Origin: Viola odorata
Lineage: Eukaryota; Streptophyta; Magnoliopsida; Malpighiales; Violaceae
Length of the DNA: 64,000 bases
Assembly (NCBI GenBank): GCA_963691705.1
Contig: OY829537.1
Location: 64,332,304-64,396,303 of the forward strand
Direction: 5' to 3'
Within the stretch, counting starts at the first letter, position 1; each line of letters begins with the position of its first letter. The notes beneath the pieces were generated by a model. That model made no database searches, was not told where the DNA came from, and saw nothing but the letters and a program-made list of their open reading frames with translations. A program made the translations under genes and the position numbers. Shown here piece after piece: positions 1 through 11,765 of this stretch.

Positions 1-1110
1 CTCAATCTAGCCTTGCTGAAATGCAGAAAGCTACTCAGTCCAGTATTGTTGAGATGCAGAAACAAATAGGTCAGCTCACCTAACAAATCCAGCAGCCAGG
101 GACAAGTGGAAAATTACCTTCCACGACCGAGGATAACCCTAGGCACAACGTAAGTGTTATTCATCTTAGGAGTGGAAGTGTTCTGCCTGAATGAAAGGGT
201 GTGAAATCAGACCAGGAGGTACGTAATCATTTATTTAGGGATGAGGATGTCGATGTGGATGAAGAAATTCAAGAAGAAGCTCAGCCGGAACCAATCTTGG
301 CTAAGACTGAGACTAAGACCGATGTTCCAGTCCAATCACAACAGCCAATCTTAGCTAAGCCAGTGGGTAAGACTGATGAGCAGAGTTTAAAACGTCTGGA
401 AATAGTAGATATTCCACCTCCTTATCCTCCCAAGTCTTCTAAATAGAAGAAATTAGACGAAGCTAAAGAATTCTTGAGCATTTTTGGCAAAGTGGCAGTG
501 AATATTCCTATGCTAGATTTAATTTCTAAAGTACCTTCTTACGCAAGATTTTTGAAAGAACTTTGCACTAACAAAAGGAAACTTGCAGGTGTTGAGAGAG
601 TGAATCTTTTACAGAATGGTTCTTCAGTACTTCAAAGCAAACTACCGGAGAAATGTGGAGAACAAGGAACCTTCACCATCCCTTGTAAAATTGGGAACAA
701 AATGGTGGAAAAGGCCCTTTGCGATTTAGGGGCTGGGATCAATGTGATGTCCTTAAAGGAATACGAAACATTACAAATGGGACCCATGAAGGAGACACAG
801 GTGGTGATTTAACTAGCTGACCGAACCGTGATCCATCCTAAGGGTTTGGTAGAGGACGTTCTCATCCAAGTCAATAACTTTATATACCCTGTGGATTTTT
901 ATATTGTTGAAATGGATGCTGATTTACCTTCCTGTACAACTTATGTGCCCTTAGGTAGACCTTTCCTTAGGTCTGCTAGAGCAAAGATAGACGTTTATGA
1001 AGGTAGTATTATTTTGGAATTCTTTGGGAGCACGATTAAGTTCTACATGAAGGAGGGATTAAATTATCATAATGAGACACATAGTGCTAATTTTATTGAT
1101 ATCTTATACC
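1..1110 (+). pseudogene. ATH-L gag C-terminus and aspartic protease (broken)
   Basis: The first 190 bases encode the end of gag, including the Athila landmark LRSG just before position 185. An in-frame TGA at 192-194 and TAG at 444-446 interrupt the gag-protease linker. The protease core starts around 660: the active-site motif reads CDLGAGIN (about 720-743), the DLGA form typical of Athila, and the later motif LGRPF is at about 950-965. A TAA at 810-812 splits the domain. The protease would cut the gag-pol polyprotein in the particle. The reading frame is otherwise continuous into RT, so the damage is by point nonsense changes. Confidence 0.85.
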
Positions 1111-2860
1111 CTATTGAAGAAGAGACTGCAGACTTAAATGCTACTGATCCACTTGATTTTGTCTTAAGCAGAAGTGTCTCAGCTAAGACGCTGGAAGAAA
1201 TGGAAGACCGAGTAGGGAACCGAGAAGATCTTAGGGAGATCTTAACGGATCTTCATGAGACCGAACCAGTGAAGGAAACCATGCCTTGCCTATTGTTTAG
1301 CATGTCTAACTCTAAGATCTTACCATCTATTGTGCAGGCGCCCGAGCTTGATCTTAAGGAGTTACCAGAACACCTTAAGTATGCCTATCTGGGCCAAGAT
1401 AAAACTCTCCCAGTAATAATCTCAGCTAAGCTTTCTGGCGAAGAAGAGACAAGATTGACAAGCATTTTGAAGGAACATAAAGAGGTTATTGGATGGACCT
1501 TAGCAGACATTAAGGGCATATCCTCAACCATTTGCACCCACAAAATTCATGTGGAAGAGGATAAGAAAACTATTAGACAACCCCAAAGGAGGCTAAACCC
1601 TCCGATGATGGAAGTTGTCAAGAAAGAAATCATTAAATTACTTGATGCTGGAATTATATACCTAATCTCTAATAGTTCATGGGTTTCCCCTGTGCAGGTT
1701 GTGCCTAAGAAGACAGGTATTATCGTGACTGAAGGTGAAGATGGAGTAAAGAGAACCACAAGAATTCAGAATGGGTGGAGAGTCTGCATAGACTACCGCA
1801 GACTTAACCAAGTCACGAGGAAAGATCACTTTCCATTACCATTCATTGACCAAATGGTGGAAAGATTGACTGGGAAGTCCCATTACTGTTTCTTGGACGG
1901 TTATTCGGGATTTCATCAAATCCTAGTGGCATTAGAAGACCAAGAGAAGACAACATTTACATGTCCCTTCAGAACCTTTGCGTATAGGAGGATGCCATTC
2001 GGATTGTGCAATGCGCCGGCCACCTTTCAAAGGTGTATCGTTAGTATCTTTTCAGACTATGTAGAAAAAGGTATAGAAGTGTTTATGGATGACTTCACCA
2101 TCTATGGTGATAATTTTGATAAATGCTTAACGACACTGAAACATGTTTTAAAAAGATATGTGACCACTAATCTTGTTCTTAACTATGAAAAATGTCATTT
2201 CATGGTCGAACAAGGTATTGTCCTAGGTCATGTAGTTTCTAAGAAAGGTATAGAAGTTGACCAGGCTAAGATTGATGTTATCAAAACCTTGCCTTACCCC
2301 TCATGGGTGCGTGAGGTTAGAAGTTTTCTAGGCTATGCAGGGTTCTACCGCAGGTTTATTAAAGACTTCTCAAAGATTGTGGAGCCGATGTACAAACTAT
2401 TACAAAAAGAAGTGGACTTCAATTTTGACGAATCTTGCCAAGAAGCGTTTGACAAGATCAAAGAGAAACTCACATCAGCCCCAATCATCCAAGCACCAGA
2501 TTGGAACCTTCCATTTGAGTTGATGTGTGATGCTAGTAACTCAGCTGTTGGTGCGGTTCTAGGGTAGAGTAATGGTAGAGATCCACACGTGATCTACTAC
2601 GCCTCTAAGATGCTTGACGATGCGCAAAAGAACTATACCACAACGGAGAAGGAATTGTTCGCAATAATCTTCACTTTGGACAAATTCAGATCGTATTTGT
2701 TGGGAACAAAAGTCATAGTCTTTTCTAACCATGCGGCCTTAAGGTACCTCTTGACAAAAGCCAAATCTAAGCCAAGACTAATTCGCTAGGTTTTACTTTT
2801 GCAGGAACATAATTTGGAGATTAAGGACAAAGCAGGAAAGAAGAACTTAGTTGCAGACCA
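1111..2860 (+). pseudogene. ATH-L reverse transcriptase and RNase H (broken)
   Basis: The frame is open from 828 to 2564. The RT domain runs from about 1570 (QPQRRLNPPM, then the WVSPVQVVPKK motif) through the catalytic FMDD box at about 2083-2094, to the LGH and RSFLGYAGFYRRFI motifs near 2225-2355. RNase H follows (MCDASN at about 2522, YTTTEKE near 2635). Stops at 2565-2567 (TAG) and 2787-2789 (TGG to TAG, in place of the Trp after LIR) break it. RT would copy element RNA into cDNA in cytoplasmic particles. The domain motifs are otherwise complete. Confidence 0.9.
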
Positions 2861-4044
2861 CCTAAGTAGATGCTTTGTAAAGGCCGATTCAGAACCAATT
2901 GGAGATAATTTTCTAGACGAACATCTATATGTTATACAAGCGATAAGACCTTGGTTCGCTGATCTTGTCAATTTCTTAGCTATGGGTAAGCATCATGGAG
3001 ACTTAACGGCTCAAGAAAAGGTAAAGATTAAGCATGACAGTAAATATTTCGTTTGGGATGACCCCTATCTTTGGAAAATAGGATCTGATCAATTGATTAG
3101 GAGGTGTATTCCTGAAAGTGAAATTCCCTCGGTTTTAAGATTTAGCCACTCTTATGCATGTGGGGGACATTTTGGAGCTAAGAGGACAGCCCTAAAAGTC
3201 CTAGAGTCAGGATTTTATTGGCCCACTCTATTTCATGATAGTTATATGTTTTGTAAGACATGTCCTGAATGTCAAAAGATAGGAAACATAAGCGCTAGAA
3301 ATCAAATGCCCATGAATGTTATATTGAATTGTGAGATTTTTGATCTATGGGGCATCGATTTCATGGGACCATTTTCTATGTCGGATGGAAAACAATATAT
3401 ATTGCTTGCTGTGGATTACGTGTCTAAATGGATAGAAGCTAAGGCAACTAGGACCAATGACGCTAGAACTGTTGTTTCGTTTTTGAAAACTAACATTTTG
3501 AACAGGTTTGGCGTGCCTAGGGGGATCATTAGCGACCGAGGCACACATTTTTGCAACAGTATTATTGTTTCTCTTTTCAGGAAGTATGGTATGGAAAAGC
3601 CTGTCACCTGCCAGAAGGTATGCAACATAGAGCTTATTGGGCAATTCAGAAATGCAATCTAAGGTACGACCAAGCAGGTGAGGAAAGGAAACTCCAAATC
3701 CACAAAATAGAAGAATTGAGGAATCAAGCATACGATAACCAGCTCTTAGCTAAGATCAGGATGAAGACATACCATGACAGCAAGATTGTTGAGAAGAATC
3801 TCCAACTTGGGGGAAAAGTCCTTCTGTACAATTCACGATTTAAGCTCTTCGCAAGTAAGCTTAAAACCAAATGGGAGGGTCCATATGTTATCACTAATAT
3901 CTACCCTCATGGTGCAGTGGATATTAAGAATGAAAAGACAGGGATTATGTTCAAGGTCAATGGACAGTGACTCAAACCATTCCTAGAAGGATTTCCAACG
4001 TTTCAAGAAAATCAGGCAATTGAAGCCCCACTAGAGATGCATTA
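2861..4044 (+). pseudogene. ATH-L integrase with internal deletion removing the catalytic Glu
   Basis: The zinc-binding N-terminal part is present (GGHFGAK near 3165, CPECQ near 3265), followed by the first catalytic Asp in WGIDFMGPF (about 3348) and the second in IISDRGTHF (about 3526). At about 3590 the frame jumps from the KYG motif straight into the YGKACHLP motif of another frame. The segment that normally holds HPQTNGQAE, with the third catalytic residue Glu, is gone. The junction reads TATGGTATGG, a short direct repeat that suggests deletion by microhomology. The C-terminal part continues to LLYNSR and KTKWEGPYV. A TGA at 3968 splits the conserved VNGQ-LKPF tail, and the frame closes at 4042-4044. 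Confidence 0.88.
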
Positions 4045-4563
4045 ATAGAACAGAAAAGTCCTGCCTAGGACTATAACTAGGGCGCTACATGGGAGGCAAC
4101 CCATGCATTTTATTTTTAGTTCTCTTGAATAAATTTATTGTTCAAATTTTGCCAGTACCGTTGATTGATTTTCTCTTGCTGAAATTTTCAGGGAGTTTGT
4201 GGAAATTTTCAGGAGTGATTTTGAGGATTTAAGTGTGGTGAGGAGTATATTTGATCTTAGCCACATTTTATTCAGCCTTGGGCAGATTGACATGCGGAGA
4301 AAAAGGAAGAAAAGAGATGGTGGTGTGTTTAGTGGAGGAGAAAAAGAAGGGATAACGGTCATATTTTTGAAATTAGTAATTATGATTTGGAAATTAATTA
4401 TTTCCAAATTTTAATTAATAGTTATCTTTGAAGAATCAATCTCCTTACCTCCCACAAACACAAAATCCTAAAATCTCGCCCTCTCCCTCTTATCTCTCAA
4501 ATCATCTCAGCTAAAACCGCTCCACTCTCCTACTTCCAGCCCACGATTCAATCAGCATTTAAC
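4045..4563 (+). other. ATH-L spacer between pol and the env-like gene, with conserved hairpin
   Basis: No gene. It holds the short hairpin ATGGG-aggcaa-CCCAT at 4089-4104. A TGGGAGGCAACCCA-type motif right after pol is a recurrent feature of Athila elements. The rest is A/T-rich leader for the env-like gene. The ORFs found here on either strand have no recognisable content. Confidence 0.65.
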
Positions 4564-6520
4564 ATGGGAAAATCCAAGAGATCATCTGCAAAGAAAGTAA
4601 AATCCACCTCGATTAGGCAAGAATCTCCTACTTCCTCGCAATCTCCCTCTCTACTAAATCCAGAGGAGGATTTTCCGCAAAACCTCAACGAGGCACTCGT
4701 ATTGCAAGGACAATCATGTCCATAGACGCAACCGCCTCTGATTCTCCAAAGCAAATTCTCTCCACTTCTACTACAGTCGCTTCCTCTGAATCCCTCCAAG
4801 TCTCCCTGCCAACCAAAAAGAAGATCGACCTCAACAACGAGCCCAAAACCCAATCTAGGGTTAGCAAGCCGGCTAAATCCGAGGTGCAAGAGATCTCGGA
4901 TTCCGAGCCTAGGTGTGAAGAAGGTTCAGCCAAATCAAAGAAGTCGGGGAAGAGGAAGGCATATGTGAGTGTTGAATCTGCCCCAGCCAAGAGGACGCGA
5001 TCTGCGGCTGCCAAGGGCAAGAAGAAAGTAGATGAGGCCGATCTTGGCACAGACTCTAATGCTGATGCTGATGCGGTTGCAGTCTTGGCCAAGCCTGCGG
5101 CCAAGACTGCCAAGGTAACCACCCTTCCGCCCTTAAACTCCTTGAAAGGCTGTTTAAGGCTAAATTGACTGAAAAGCATGCCTGTGAGATCAGTCCTTTC
5201 TTTGTCCTTGATTTTTCATTTCTTGATGAATTGGGGGTGGGTAACAGAGTTAGGCAGTTTATTTCCAATCTTGGGTGGGATTGCTTTTTCTATCTTGACA
5301 TGCCCGCTTATGCTTTTCATTCCTCTTTTTGGTTAGATCAGGAGAGATTGTATGCTAATGGTAGAGCTTTTCCTGATCTGAGTGCTACTGATGTTGTGCA
5401 CTTTCGTTTGCTTGATAAATGGTGTCACTTTTCGATTGATGATTTTAACCTTTTGCTTGGTTTTGTGACTGAGGATGGCCTCAAGTCTGATGAGTATGTG
5501 AATGCCCTGACTGATTATCCCCCAGATTGGGATAAGGCAGCGGCCTACGGAGAATTGATTAGTGACTATGCTGCTAAGTTAAATAAAAATTCAAAGGCTC
5601 ACTAGATCCGAGATCCTACTTTGAGGATTCTCCAAAGGATCCTTTCAATCAATCTCTCGGCCAAGACCACAGTCTCGGGTAATATTTCAAAACTTGAGAC
5701 ATTTTTGCTTTAGTGCATGATGCATGAGAAAAGAGTCAATCTTGGCTATTGGATTACTAGGCAGATAAAAGCATGTGATTCTCTCCCTAGAATGATTTTA
5801 GGAACTCTAATTTCCCATTTGACTACTACTGCTAGGGTTATAGATTTATTTGCTTTAAATTTATATAAATCCTGTGCCACTAAGATCATGGATCTTAAGG
5901 CTTTTGACCAAATGGGCCATTTCCATAAGGAAAAAGGCTATCTCTGTTTTAATACAGGATTTACCCCAGCAGCAGATCACCTCTATGGGAAGAGGATCAA
6001 CGGGAACTTCAAGGTTAAGCCAATTCAGATTGACACAGCAGAGGAGCCCAATCTTGGGCAAGATGACCAGAGACCTGAGCAGACCAATAGTCTCGGCATT
6101 GATCCTGACCACGCTGGACTTCCAGAATGGGCCAATAGATTCCTGGAGCTTGTGCAGATCCAGCTCCAAGTTTTCACGACAAATCAGAAGCTGTTTCATG
6201 ACTTTCAAGACTCCTCTCAAAAATAGATGCAGCAGATTGTGGATCAGCAGCAATCTCTGTTTGCGAGCATTGAATTGGCAAGGAAGGAACGGCTAGACAA
6301 GTTCATGGAGCAGCAAGAAGCTAGATTCAAGCATATCCAGGCTCACTTGGAAGGATCTTTCACTTACATCAAGGCCATAGACAGAGTTGTTGCGCACATT
6401 CGCAACAAAGTGAATGACCACTTCAGCACCACGAGTGACTCCAGTGATGCCTCAGATGAAGAAGATGAACCAGCACCTTCTGTGCAAGACCCGAAGCCTC
6501 CACCTTCCACATCTCAGTGA
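4564..6520 (+). pseudogene. ATH-L env-like protein (ATHILA ORF-1 type), broken
   Basis: The likely start is ATG 4564, followed by a lysine/serine-rich basic segment (MGKSKRSSAKK). A frameshift near 4680 leads into a second basic, alanine-rich stretch, and another near 5150 leads into the conserved ATHILA ORF-1 domain: NLGWD (about 5267), then RLLDKWCHFSIDDFNLLLGF (about 5408-5467), then the NLGYWITRQI and LGTLISHL motifs near 5740-5820. Stops lie at 5603-5605, about 5712 and 6224-6226. The end, 6227-6520, looks coiled-coil (QQ/E-rich) with an acidic and proline-rich tail. Function is unknown. The env name comes from position only, and I see no membrane segment I would trust. Confidence 0.82.
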
Positions 6521-7214
6521 ATACCCCTAGGTCGTGTCTTTCTTTCTTTCTTTTTCAATTTTTTTGTGTCTTTTTTTTCTCTCATTTACACATTGAGGAC
6601 AATGTGTTCTCTAAGTGTGGTGAGGGGTATTTTTAGGATATTCGTCTGTATATACATGTTTTGATGTGTTTTTAGTGTGATTTCTTTGATCGCATGAAAT
6701 TTTTTGTGAATCTAAGCTAAGTTAGTTGGCCTAGATCGTCTGAAACAGAGTTCGATGTATGTTTTTTCTTTGTCAATATGTGTGTTTTTAGGAATGTGTG
6801 TTCTCTCTGTTTTGTTTGTGTGTCAGCGAAATATCTGGACTATGCCTAAGGCCTGTTTTCTTGAGTATCTTAGCCTTGACCTTTAGCATCCTTCACCTTG
6901 TGACTCCATAGCTTATGAACACAGCATGCTCAACACCTAGAGACATCCTTATTGTACATAATCATAAGGTCTAGCATTGTGTAACTGACTTGACACATAG
7001 GCAAACTTCCACTAAAAATACCTAATACCCCCTTAAGGAAAATTGCTAGTGGAAAATGGAGTTTAACGCCTTGTAAATATGCTGAATTGCTATAATATAG
7101 AGAACTACTGCTATGCCTAGTAAATTGCAGCTCGAGAAAAAAATATGAATAAAAATGTCTTGATATTTCTACCTCACCAAGTTGAAATATTTAAGAAACT
7201 TTTAAAAGAGCAAC

Positions 7215-7311
<97 letters not shown>

Positions 7312-7733
7312 AATGTCTTGATGTTTCTGCCTCACTAAGCATTAACAATCAAGAAAATTTTAGCAATAATGGCATAGTAAAATAAAACTTTAGGCAAGGT
7401 AGTTAGATGATGATATTGAGCAATTGAATTAAAGGGGGAAAATCCAAGTAGGTGGATGTCTTGTCTTGTTGAGTCTGTTGTGGAATGCAAAGATGTTATG
7501 GTCATGTGGAATTCGGATGTCTAGGGTACTAATTAGGCTGTATTAATAAGGGTTGGGATCCATTGAGAAGTATGCCGACTATCATAGGCTAAAGATATTA
7601 AAGGAAATGGGTTAAGGGTAGTCTGTCCAGAAATTTTGCCACTGTTGAGTCTGTCCATTTTGAGTCTTTCTTTTTGTCTTAGTTAAGAGTCTAGTATGCT
7701 TGGGGGCAAGCATTGTTTAAGTGTGGTGAGGTT
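6521..7733 (+). other. ATH-L 3' untranslated region up to the polypurine tract
   Basis: No gene. At about 6583-6625 is the block CATTGAGGACAATGTG followed by AAGTGTGGTGAGGGG. The same block occurs in ATH-R (reverse complement near 58810), so it is a lineage-conserved element. The region ends with CTTGGGGGCAAGCATTG and AAGTGTGGTGAGG (about 7699-7730), the likely polypurine tract that primes plus-strand DNA synthesis. A long AT microsatellite sits in the middle. Confidence 0.65.
7217..7308. repeat. (AT)46 microsatellite
   Basis: There are 92 bases of pure alternating AT inside the ATH-L 3' untranslated region. It is bracketed by an imperfect direct repeat: AAATGTCTTGAT followed by TTTCTACCTCACC on the left (about 7157-7184), and nearly the same on the right (about 7311-7338). 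The length as assembled may be inexact. Confidence 0.95.
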
Positions 7734-9105
7734 TGATTGACGTTTTATTTCATGTGTTTTTACCACTTCAAAACTCCTTGTTCGTGGCAGAAACAATCCT
7801 TTTTACGTCAATTTGGCTTCTTTTGGAGGAATCTTGGACAAGACTGGTTCTGGAAGAATCTAGTGCTGGAGCGAAGGATTGGCAGTCTTAGCCGTATGTC
7901 TTAGCTAAGACTGTAGGATAGAAGCGTGCTTAACATGGACTCGTGGGAAGCGAAATCAGATCAGAGAACCAGCTGGTTGTTACATCCATTTGAAGAAATC
8001 TTGGATGTAATCCTATTTGAATAAAAACAATTAGTCATTATCTTGTTATTTATTTTGCGTTTTGAATTTAAACAATTGGGATTTTTATCCCTATCTTTTA
8101 GTTAATTTGAAGTGAGGAGTTTGGAAAGGAATGTGATTGGTGGGGACTCTAACCTTGTTAAAAGGTTAGGGAAGGCTGTCAATTACGGTATCTTCTTCTT
8201 CCATCTTCCTTTCTTCCGGTTTTGTAAACAATTGCTGTGATAATTCCTTTGGAATATCGCATTTAATTCTATTTCATGTTCTTCAATTATTCTTTTACTT
8301 CCTTGATTAATATGTTTAGTAGCTAAAACACCTAGTTCTTGGTAAGGTTTGAGTGAGCATACTTGTGATTCGTGAGACTGAATCGTTCTTAATCATCCTC
8401 TCGTTTGTATTCAATTCAAGTTCTGTTTTAATAAATTGGTTCCTGTCTAGGCTAAGACTTGATCGATCTTAGGCAAGATTATGAATTTGCAGCCAGTCAC
8501 TAAGGGGATGAGCGAAACCGAAGTGACGAAGTAGGTAGCTAACCTCGTGGAGGTTAGTGAACTTGAATCGATATAGGCCTAACCAGATTGACAACCTAGG
8601 GCTCCGAGTTGGGAGTAGCATGGCCTAGACTATGTCTTTCCCTATGCCATTGAGAAAACGCATGTGCCTCATGCCAGCAGCCAATTGGATAAACCCTTAA
8701 GCCAGCAAGGTGTCCACTGGCCAGGATCACTAGGAAAGGGGGTACCCTCTAAGTGATTTGAATAGGAGGAAAGTAGGATTGGAAAGGGGTTCCTCCCAAT
8801 CTATAGTAGAGTTACAAAAGGGGAAGGAGAAAATCTAAAGTCAATGATCGATTAAACAAGTAAAGTGCTCACGAATTCGCCCTTGCCAGGAATTTACCTC
8901 ACGAAAGTTCCAACCAATCTCAACCAGCAATCTTTTCCTTTAATTTATTTTTGCTTGTCCTCTTTTACGCTTTGTTCATCTTAATAGCAGGAACAGAAAT
9001 ACCCTCAAGTCCAATGATGAGGAAGTTGAGTCAAGACTACAATACACCACCAAGATCTCTATGGACGAACCTCTTATCGCAATCTAAGAGTCCCTTGTGG
9101 ACGAG
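7734..9105 (+). repeat. ATH-L 3' LTR, probably 3' truncated
   Basis: It starts with TGATTGACG right after the polypurine tract. It contains an AATAAA-like signal near 8021 and, close to 9094, the segment TCCCTTGTGGACGAG, which resembles the TCCCTGTGGA-TCGAC block found some distance before the end in other Athila LTRs. No CA end is seen, and the sequence changes character at 9106. I therefore take 9105 as a break rather than the true end. No second copy is in the window for comparison. Confidence 0.6.
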
Positions 9106-9190
9106 TGATAAGTTGTATTCCTACCCCATTTTCTATATCTTTTTACAACTAAATTTGATGCCCTTAACACGCAATCAGCAACCCCTAGCG
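9106..9190. other. Unassigned junction segment starting TGATAAG
   Basis: The segment between the ATH-L LTR and the first sequence clearly homologous to TAT-A begins TGATAAGTTG. All Tat LTRs in this window show TGATAAG at one end, and Athila LTRs also start with TGATA or TGATT. It may be the tip of another LTR. About 85 bases are too few to decide. Confidence 0.35.
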
Positions 9191-9557
9191 TCTCCACGAA
9201 CAGACACGTGTATTCTAGCCATCATGACTTCTCTCTCGCATTAATGAGGGAATCCCGAGCATTAAATGCTCTGAAAAGTGAAATCGATTTTCAAATCAAA
9301 ACAAGCGCGATAACGCGGAGACCGAGATAACGCGGCGCAGCGTTACCTCTACGAGTAGCTGTTGAGATAACGCAAAAGAAAGAGATAACGCTATAGAGAT
9401 CAATTATTATTCGAAGGAAAATTCTAAACGTTGTCACAAGCCAGGCGTTATTAATTATTACAAACCGAATGGGATCAATGTTTGGAATAAAAAGAAAGAA
9501 TGACTAACGGAGATGAGAGGAGCTCTTGACGTTCCCCATGGCATCAACACCTTCTGA

Positions 9558-11765
9558 TTACGAGAGCACCCCGGCATCGCCCCCGTCACCTCCCTCCTCC
9601 TCTCCTGAAGAAAGGAAACCTTCCTCGCTCGCATCTATTTCATTCATTTTTTCAGAGGCATAATCGGTTATCTTAGTCGGATCAAAAGACCCACTGCGAT
9701 AGTAGTCCGCAAATTCGGCGGTAAAGGCCTACATAGCTCTCTTCTTCCACCAGGTTATTTTTGAAGGCACCTTTGCCAGATCTGCGTTACAAGCCGATAT
9801 CTCTTCATGAAGAAGAGAATTTCTCTTGTCAGCTGACACCAGCTCTGCCTCTAACAACCCAACCTGGGCCTTCGCCTTAAGCAGCTTTGCCTCTAGCAAC
9901 TCAACTTTGGCTTTCCCCTTAGACTTTTCTCTGGCAAGTTAGGCGCGACAATCATTCAGCTCCGCCAGGGTGCGAGTTTGAAGTCGCGTTAACTCCTTCA
10001 CTTTAGTCAAGGCGGCAACCAATCGCTCCTTTGAGTCAGACGAACCTCGAAGTTTGTCCCCATGAGCCTCAAGAAAGTAATGCACGTGGCGAAAGTCGGC
10101 CAGTGCATCATTCAGAACGCGTGCGTGCTGAATATCGGGGGGAAGTCGCAGCAATGCTTCTTTATCCTCAGGCGAACCAAATATCTCACCTGCCAGGAAG
10201 GCCGTCGGCTGATCTCACGATAACGGGTCCGATACCCCTAAGGCATGAAACTCGCTAGTGCCTAAGGTTGATAAGTCCAACTGGTAAGAAGGAACCCCTT
10301 AAGGACCCTAAGGTGAAAGATTGGTGATAAGGGAGGGAGAAGAACCCTTGGTGGAACCGTCGATACCCAAAATGGAAGTAAAGAATAACGGTTGGGAACC
10401 CCTGTCGGTGTGTCAGGAAGCACGCTCGAGTCAGGAGCTGACGTCACCACATCAGGAATACAAGAAGAAATAGGAGAGTCAGGGGCGTTAGTCGGTGGAA
10501 GCGAATCTGCCGCTAACGGAACTTCAGTAACCTTGGGAGGAGCGTCAGTTGACGCCTCAGCAACCTTTACTGTTTCAGAAGTACTCGCCACAGTAGAGAC
10601 GTCAATCACCACGGTAGGGACTTCTCCAACCTTATTAGAAGAAATCTCAGCAGTCAGATTATTTTTCTCCACTCTGAGTATCTTCCGTTGAGCCGAGGAA
10701 GCGTGACGGAGCTCTACCTCGATACTCATTTCCTCGCTATCGCTATCAATTATCCTAGCTGCAGGACGACTTGAAGTTGCTCCTCTACCCCGAACAGGTA
10801 TCCAATTATCAAGAAAATGAGAGGCTCGGGCAGAGATGTCGCGTCGCCCCCCTATGACTGTCTTAGTTCTCCTCTTTTTTGGTGGAGCAGTCTGACGGCT
10901 GGAACCTTCAGGCGGTGGAGAAGCCGGTAGCGTTTGGAGTGGTATCACGTTTAAAGGAGCGTCATTCCCTCCAGATGATTGACCCTCAGCATTTTCTGCC
11001 AACGAAACGTGTTAGAACGGCAAGTAAAATCAAGTGATAACGTGGAACATGAAATGCTTACCCGTAACGCACTCTTCCAAACGCTCATACAAAGTGAATT
11101 CTCGAATACAGAAAGACGTATCTATCTCTAGTAAGGCGTTAGCTAGATCTAACTCATCCCTCATCAACACTTAGGTTTACCCAGACAACACTAGTAATCT
11201 CCTGATTAAAGTCCTTGTGCCACAAACGGGAAGGTAGTTCGAGCACGAAGAAACCGCTCTTCCAGTCAGCTACAGTTTCCTCAAAGTCCTGAAATTTTTG
11301 CCAGAATCATTGCAAGAATGCGTCATTCCACCATGGGGCGATATCGACCAAGCAGTTATGACAACTCAGGCTAAATAATTTGCAGATTAAATTGACGGAT
11401 GGAGTAAAGATATTCTTCATCTCACAAACGCGAAGAAATGCATAAATACCGCACCATGAAGAAGGGGTTATCTGGGTGGGATTAAGATCATACCGGCGCA
11501 GCAATTTCTCTACAGAAGTATGAAGTGGGAAGCAAAAGCCATAGAGAAACATTTTAAAATAAACCATCCTATACTTTCCCCATAACGGATAGCAAAGCCG
11601 CCAGTCATCCAGGGGAATTACAGGAAAATAGTTGGAGTGAAAGAAAACAACTTGACCCTCTAATTAAGCCCTCAGAATCATTCTGCATGAGAAAACACTA
11701 CGCGTCCTTTCAATTTCTAGATCTATAGGCCTCTGAAAACTCCTGGTAACTCTAGTGTGGTGCAT
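9558..11765 (-). pseudogene. TAT-A as3: antisense Transposase_28-like/coiled-coil protein (two exons, broken)
   Basis: Start ATG is at 11765-11763. Exon 1 (to 11062) holds the conserved domain: YFKMFLYGFCFPLH, then LNPTQITPSSWCGIYAFL. This resembles the Pfam family called putative gypsy type transposon. A TAA near 11668 and a TAG near 11305 interrupt it, and the end of exon 1 is further scrambled. The intron, 11061-10996, is GT-AG and 66 bp. Exon 2 begins ENAEGQSSGGN, then a proline-rich stretch, a basic patch (PPKKRRTK), a serine/threonine-rich middle and a coiled coil (10150-9700), with a stop at 9560-9558. Several stops occur in the middle. Function is unknown. Confidence 0.75.

Larger units (their letters stand above)
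1..9105 (+). mobile_element. ATH-L: Athila-lineage Ty3/gypsy retrotransposon, 5' truncated by the window edge
   Basis: Order of parts on the plus strand: end of gag, protease, RT, RNase H, integrase, a post-pol hairpin, an env-like gene of the ATHILA ORF-1 type, a long 3' untranslated region and a 3' LTR. This order and the env-like gene after pol are the hallmarks of the Athila/Calypso lineage. The copy is dead: in-frame stops near 192, 444, 810, 2565, 2787 and 3968, frameshifts in the env-like gene, and an internal integrase deletion near 3590. The 3' LTR seems to end early at 9105. The right Athila element (57141-64000) is a diverged relative in the opposite orientation, not the other half of this copy. 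Confidence 0.9.

Noticed and set aside
4135..4414. Two overlapping ORFs of 71-90 codons after ATH-L pol
   Set aside because: Low-complexity, A/T-rich, no homologue in ATH-R and no recognisable domain.
4548..5268. Minus-strand ORFs opposite the ATH-L env-like gene
   Set aside because: Shadows of the biased codons of the plus-strand gene. The plus frame has the ATHILA ORF-1 motifs.
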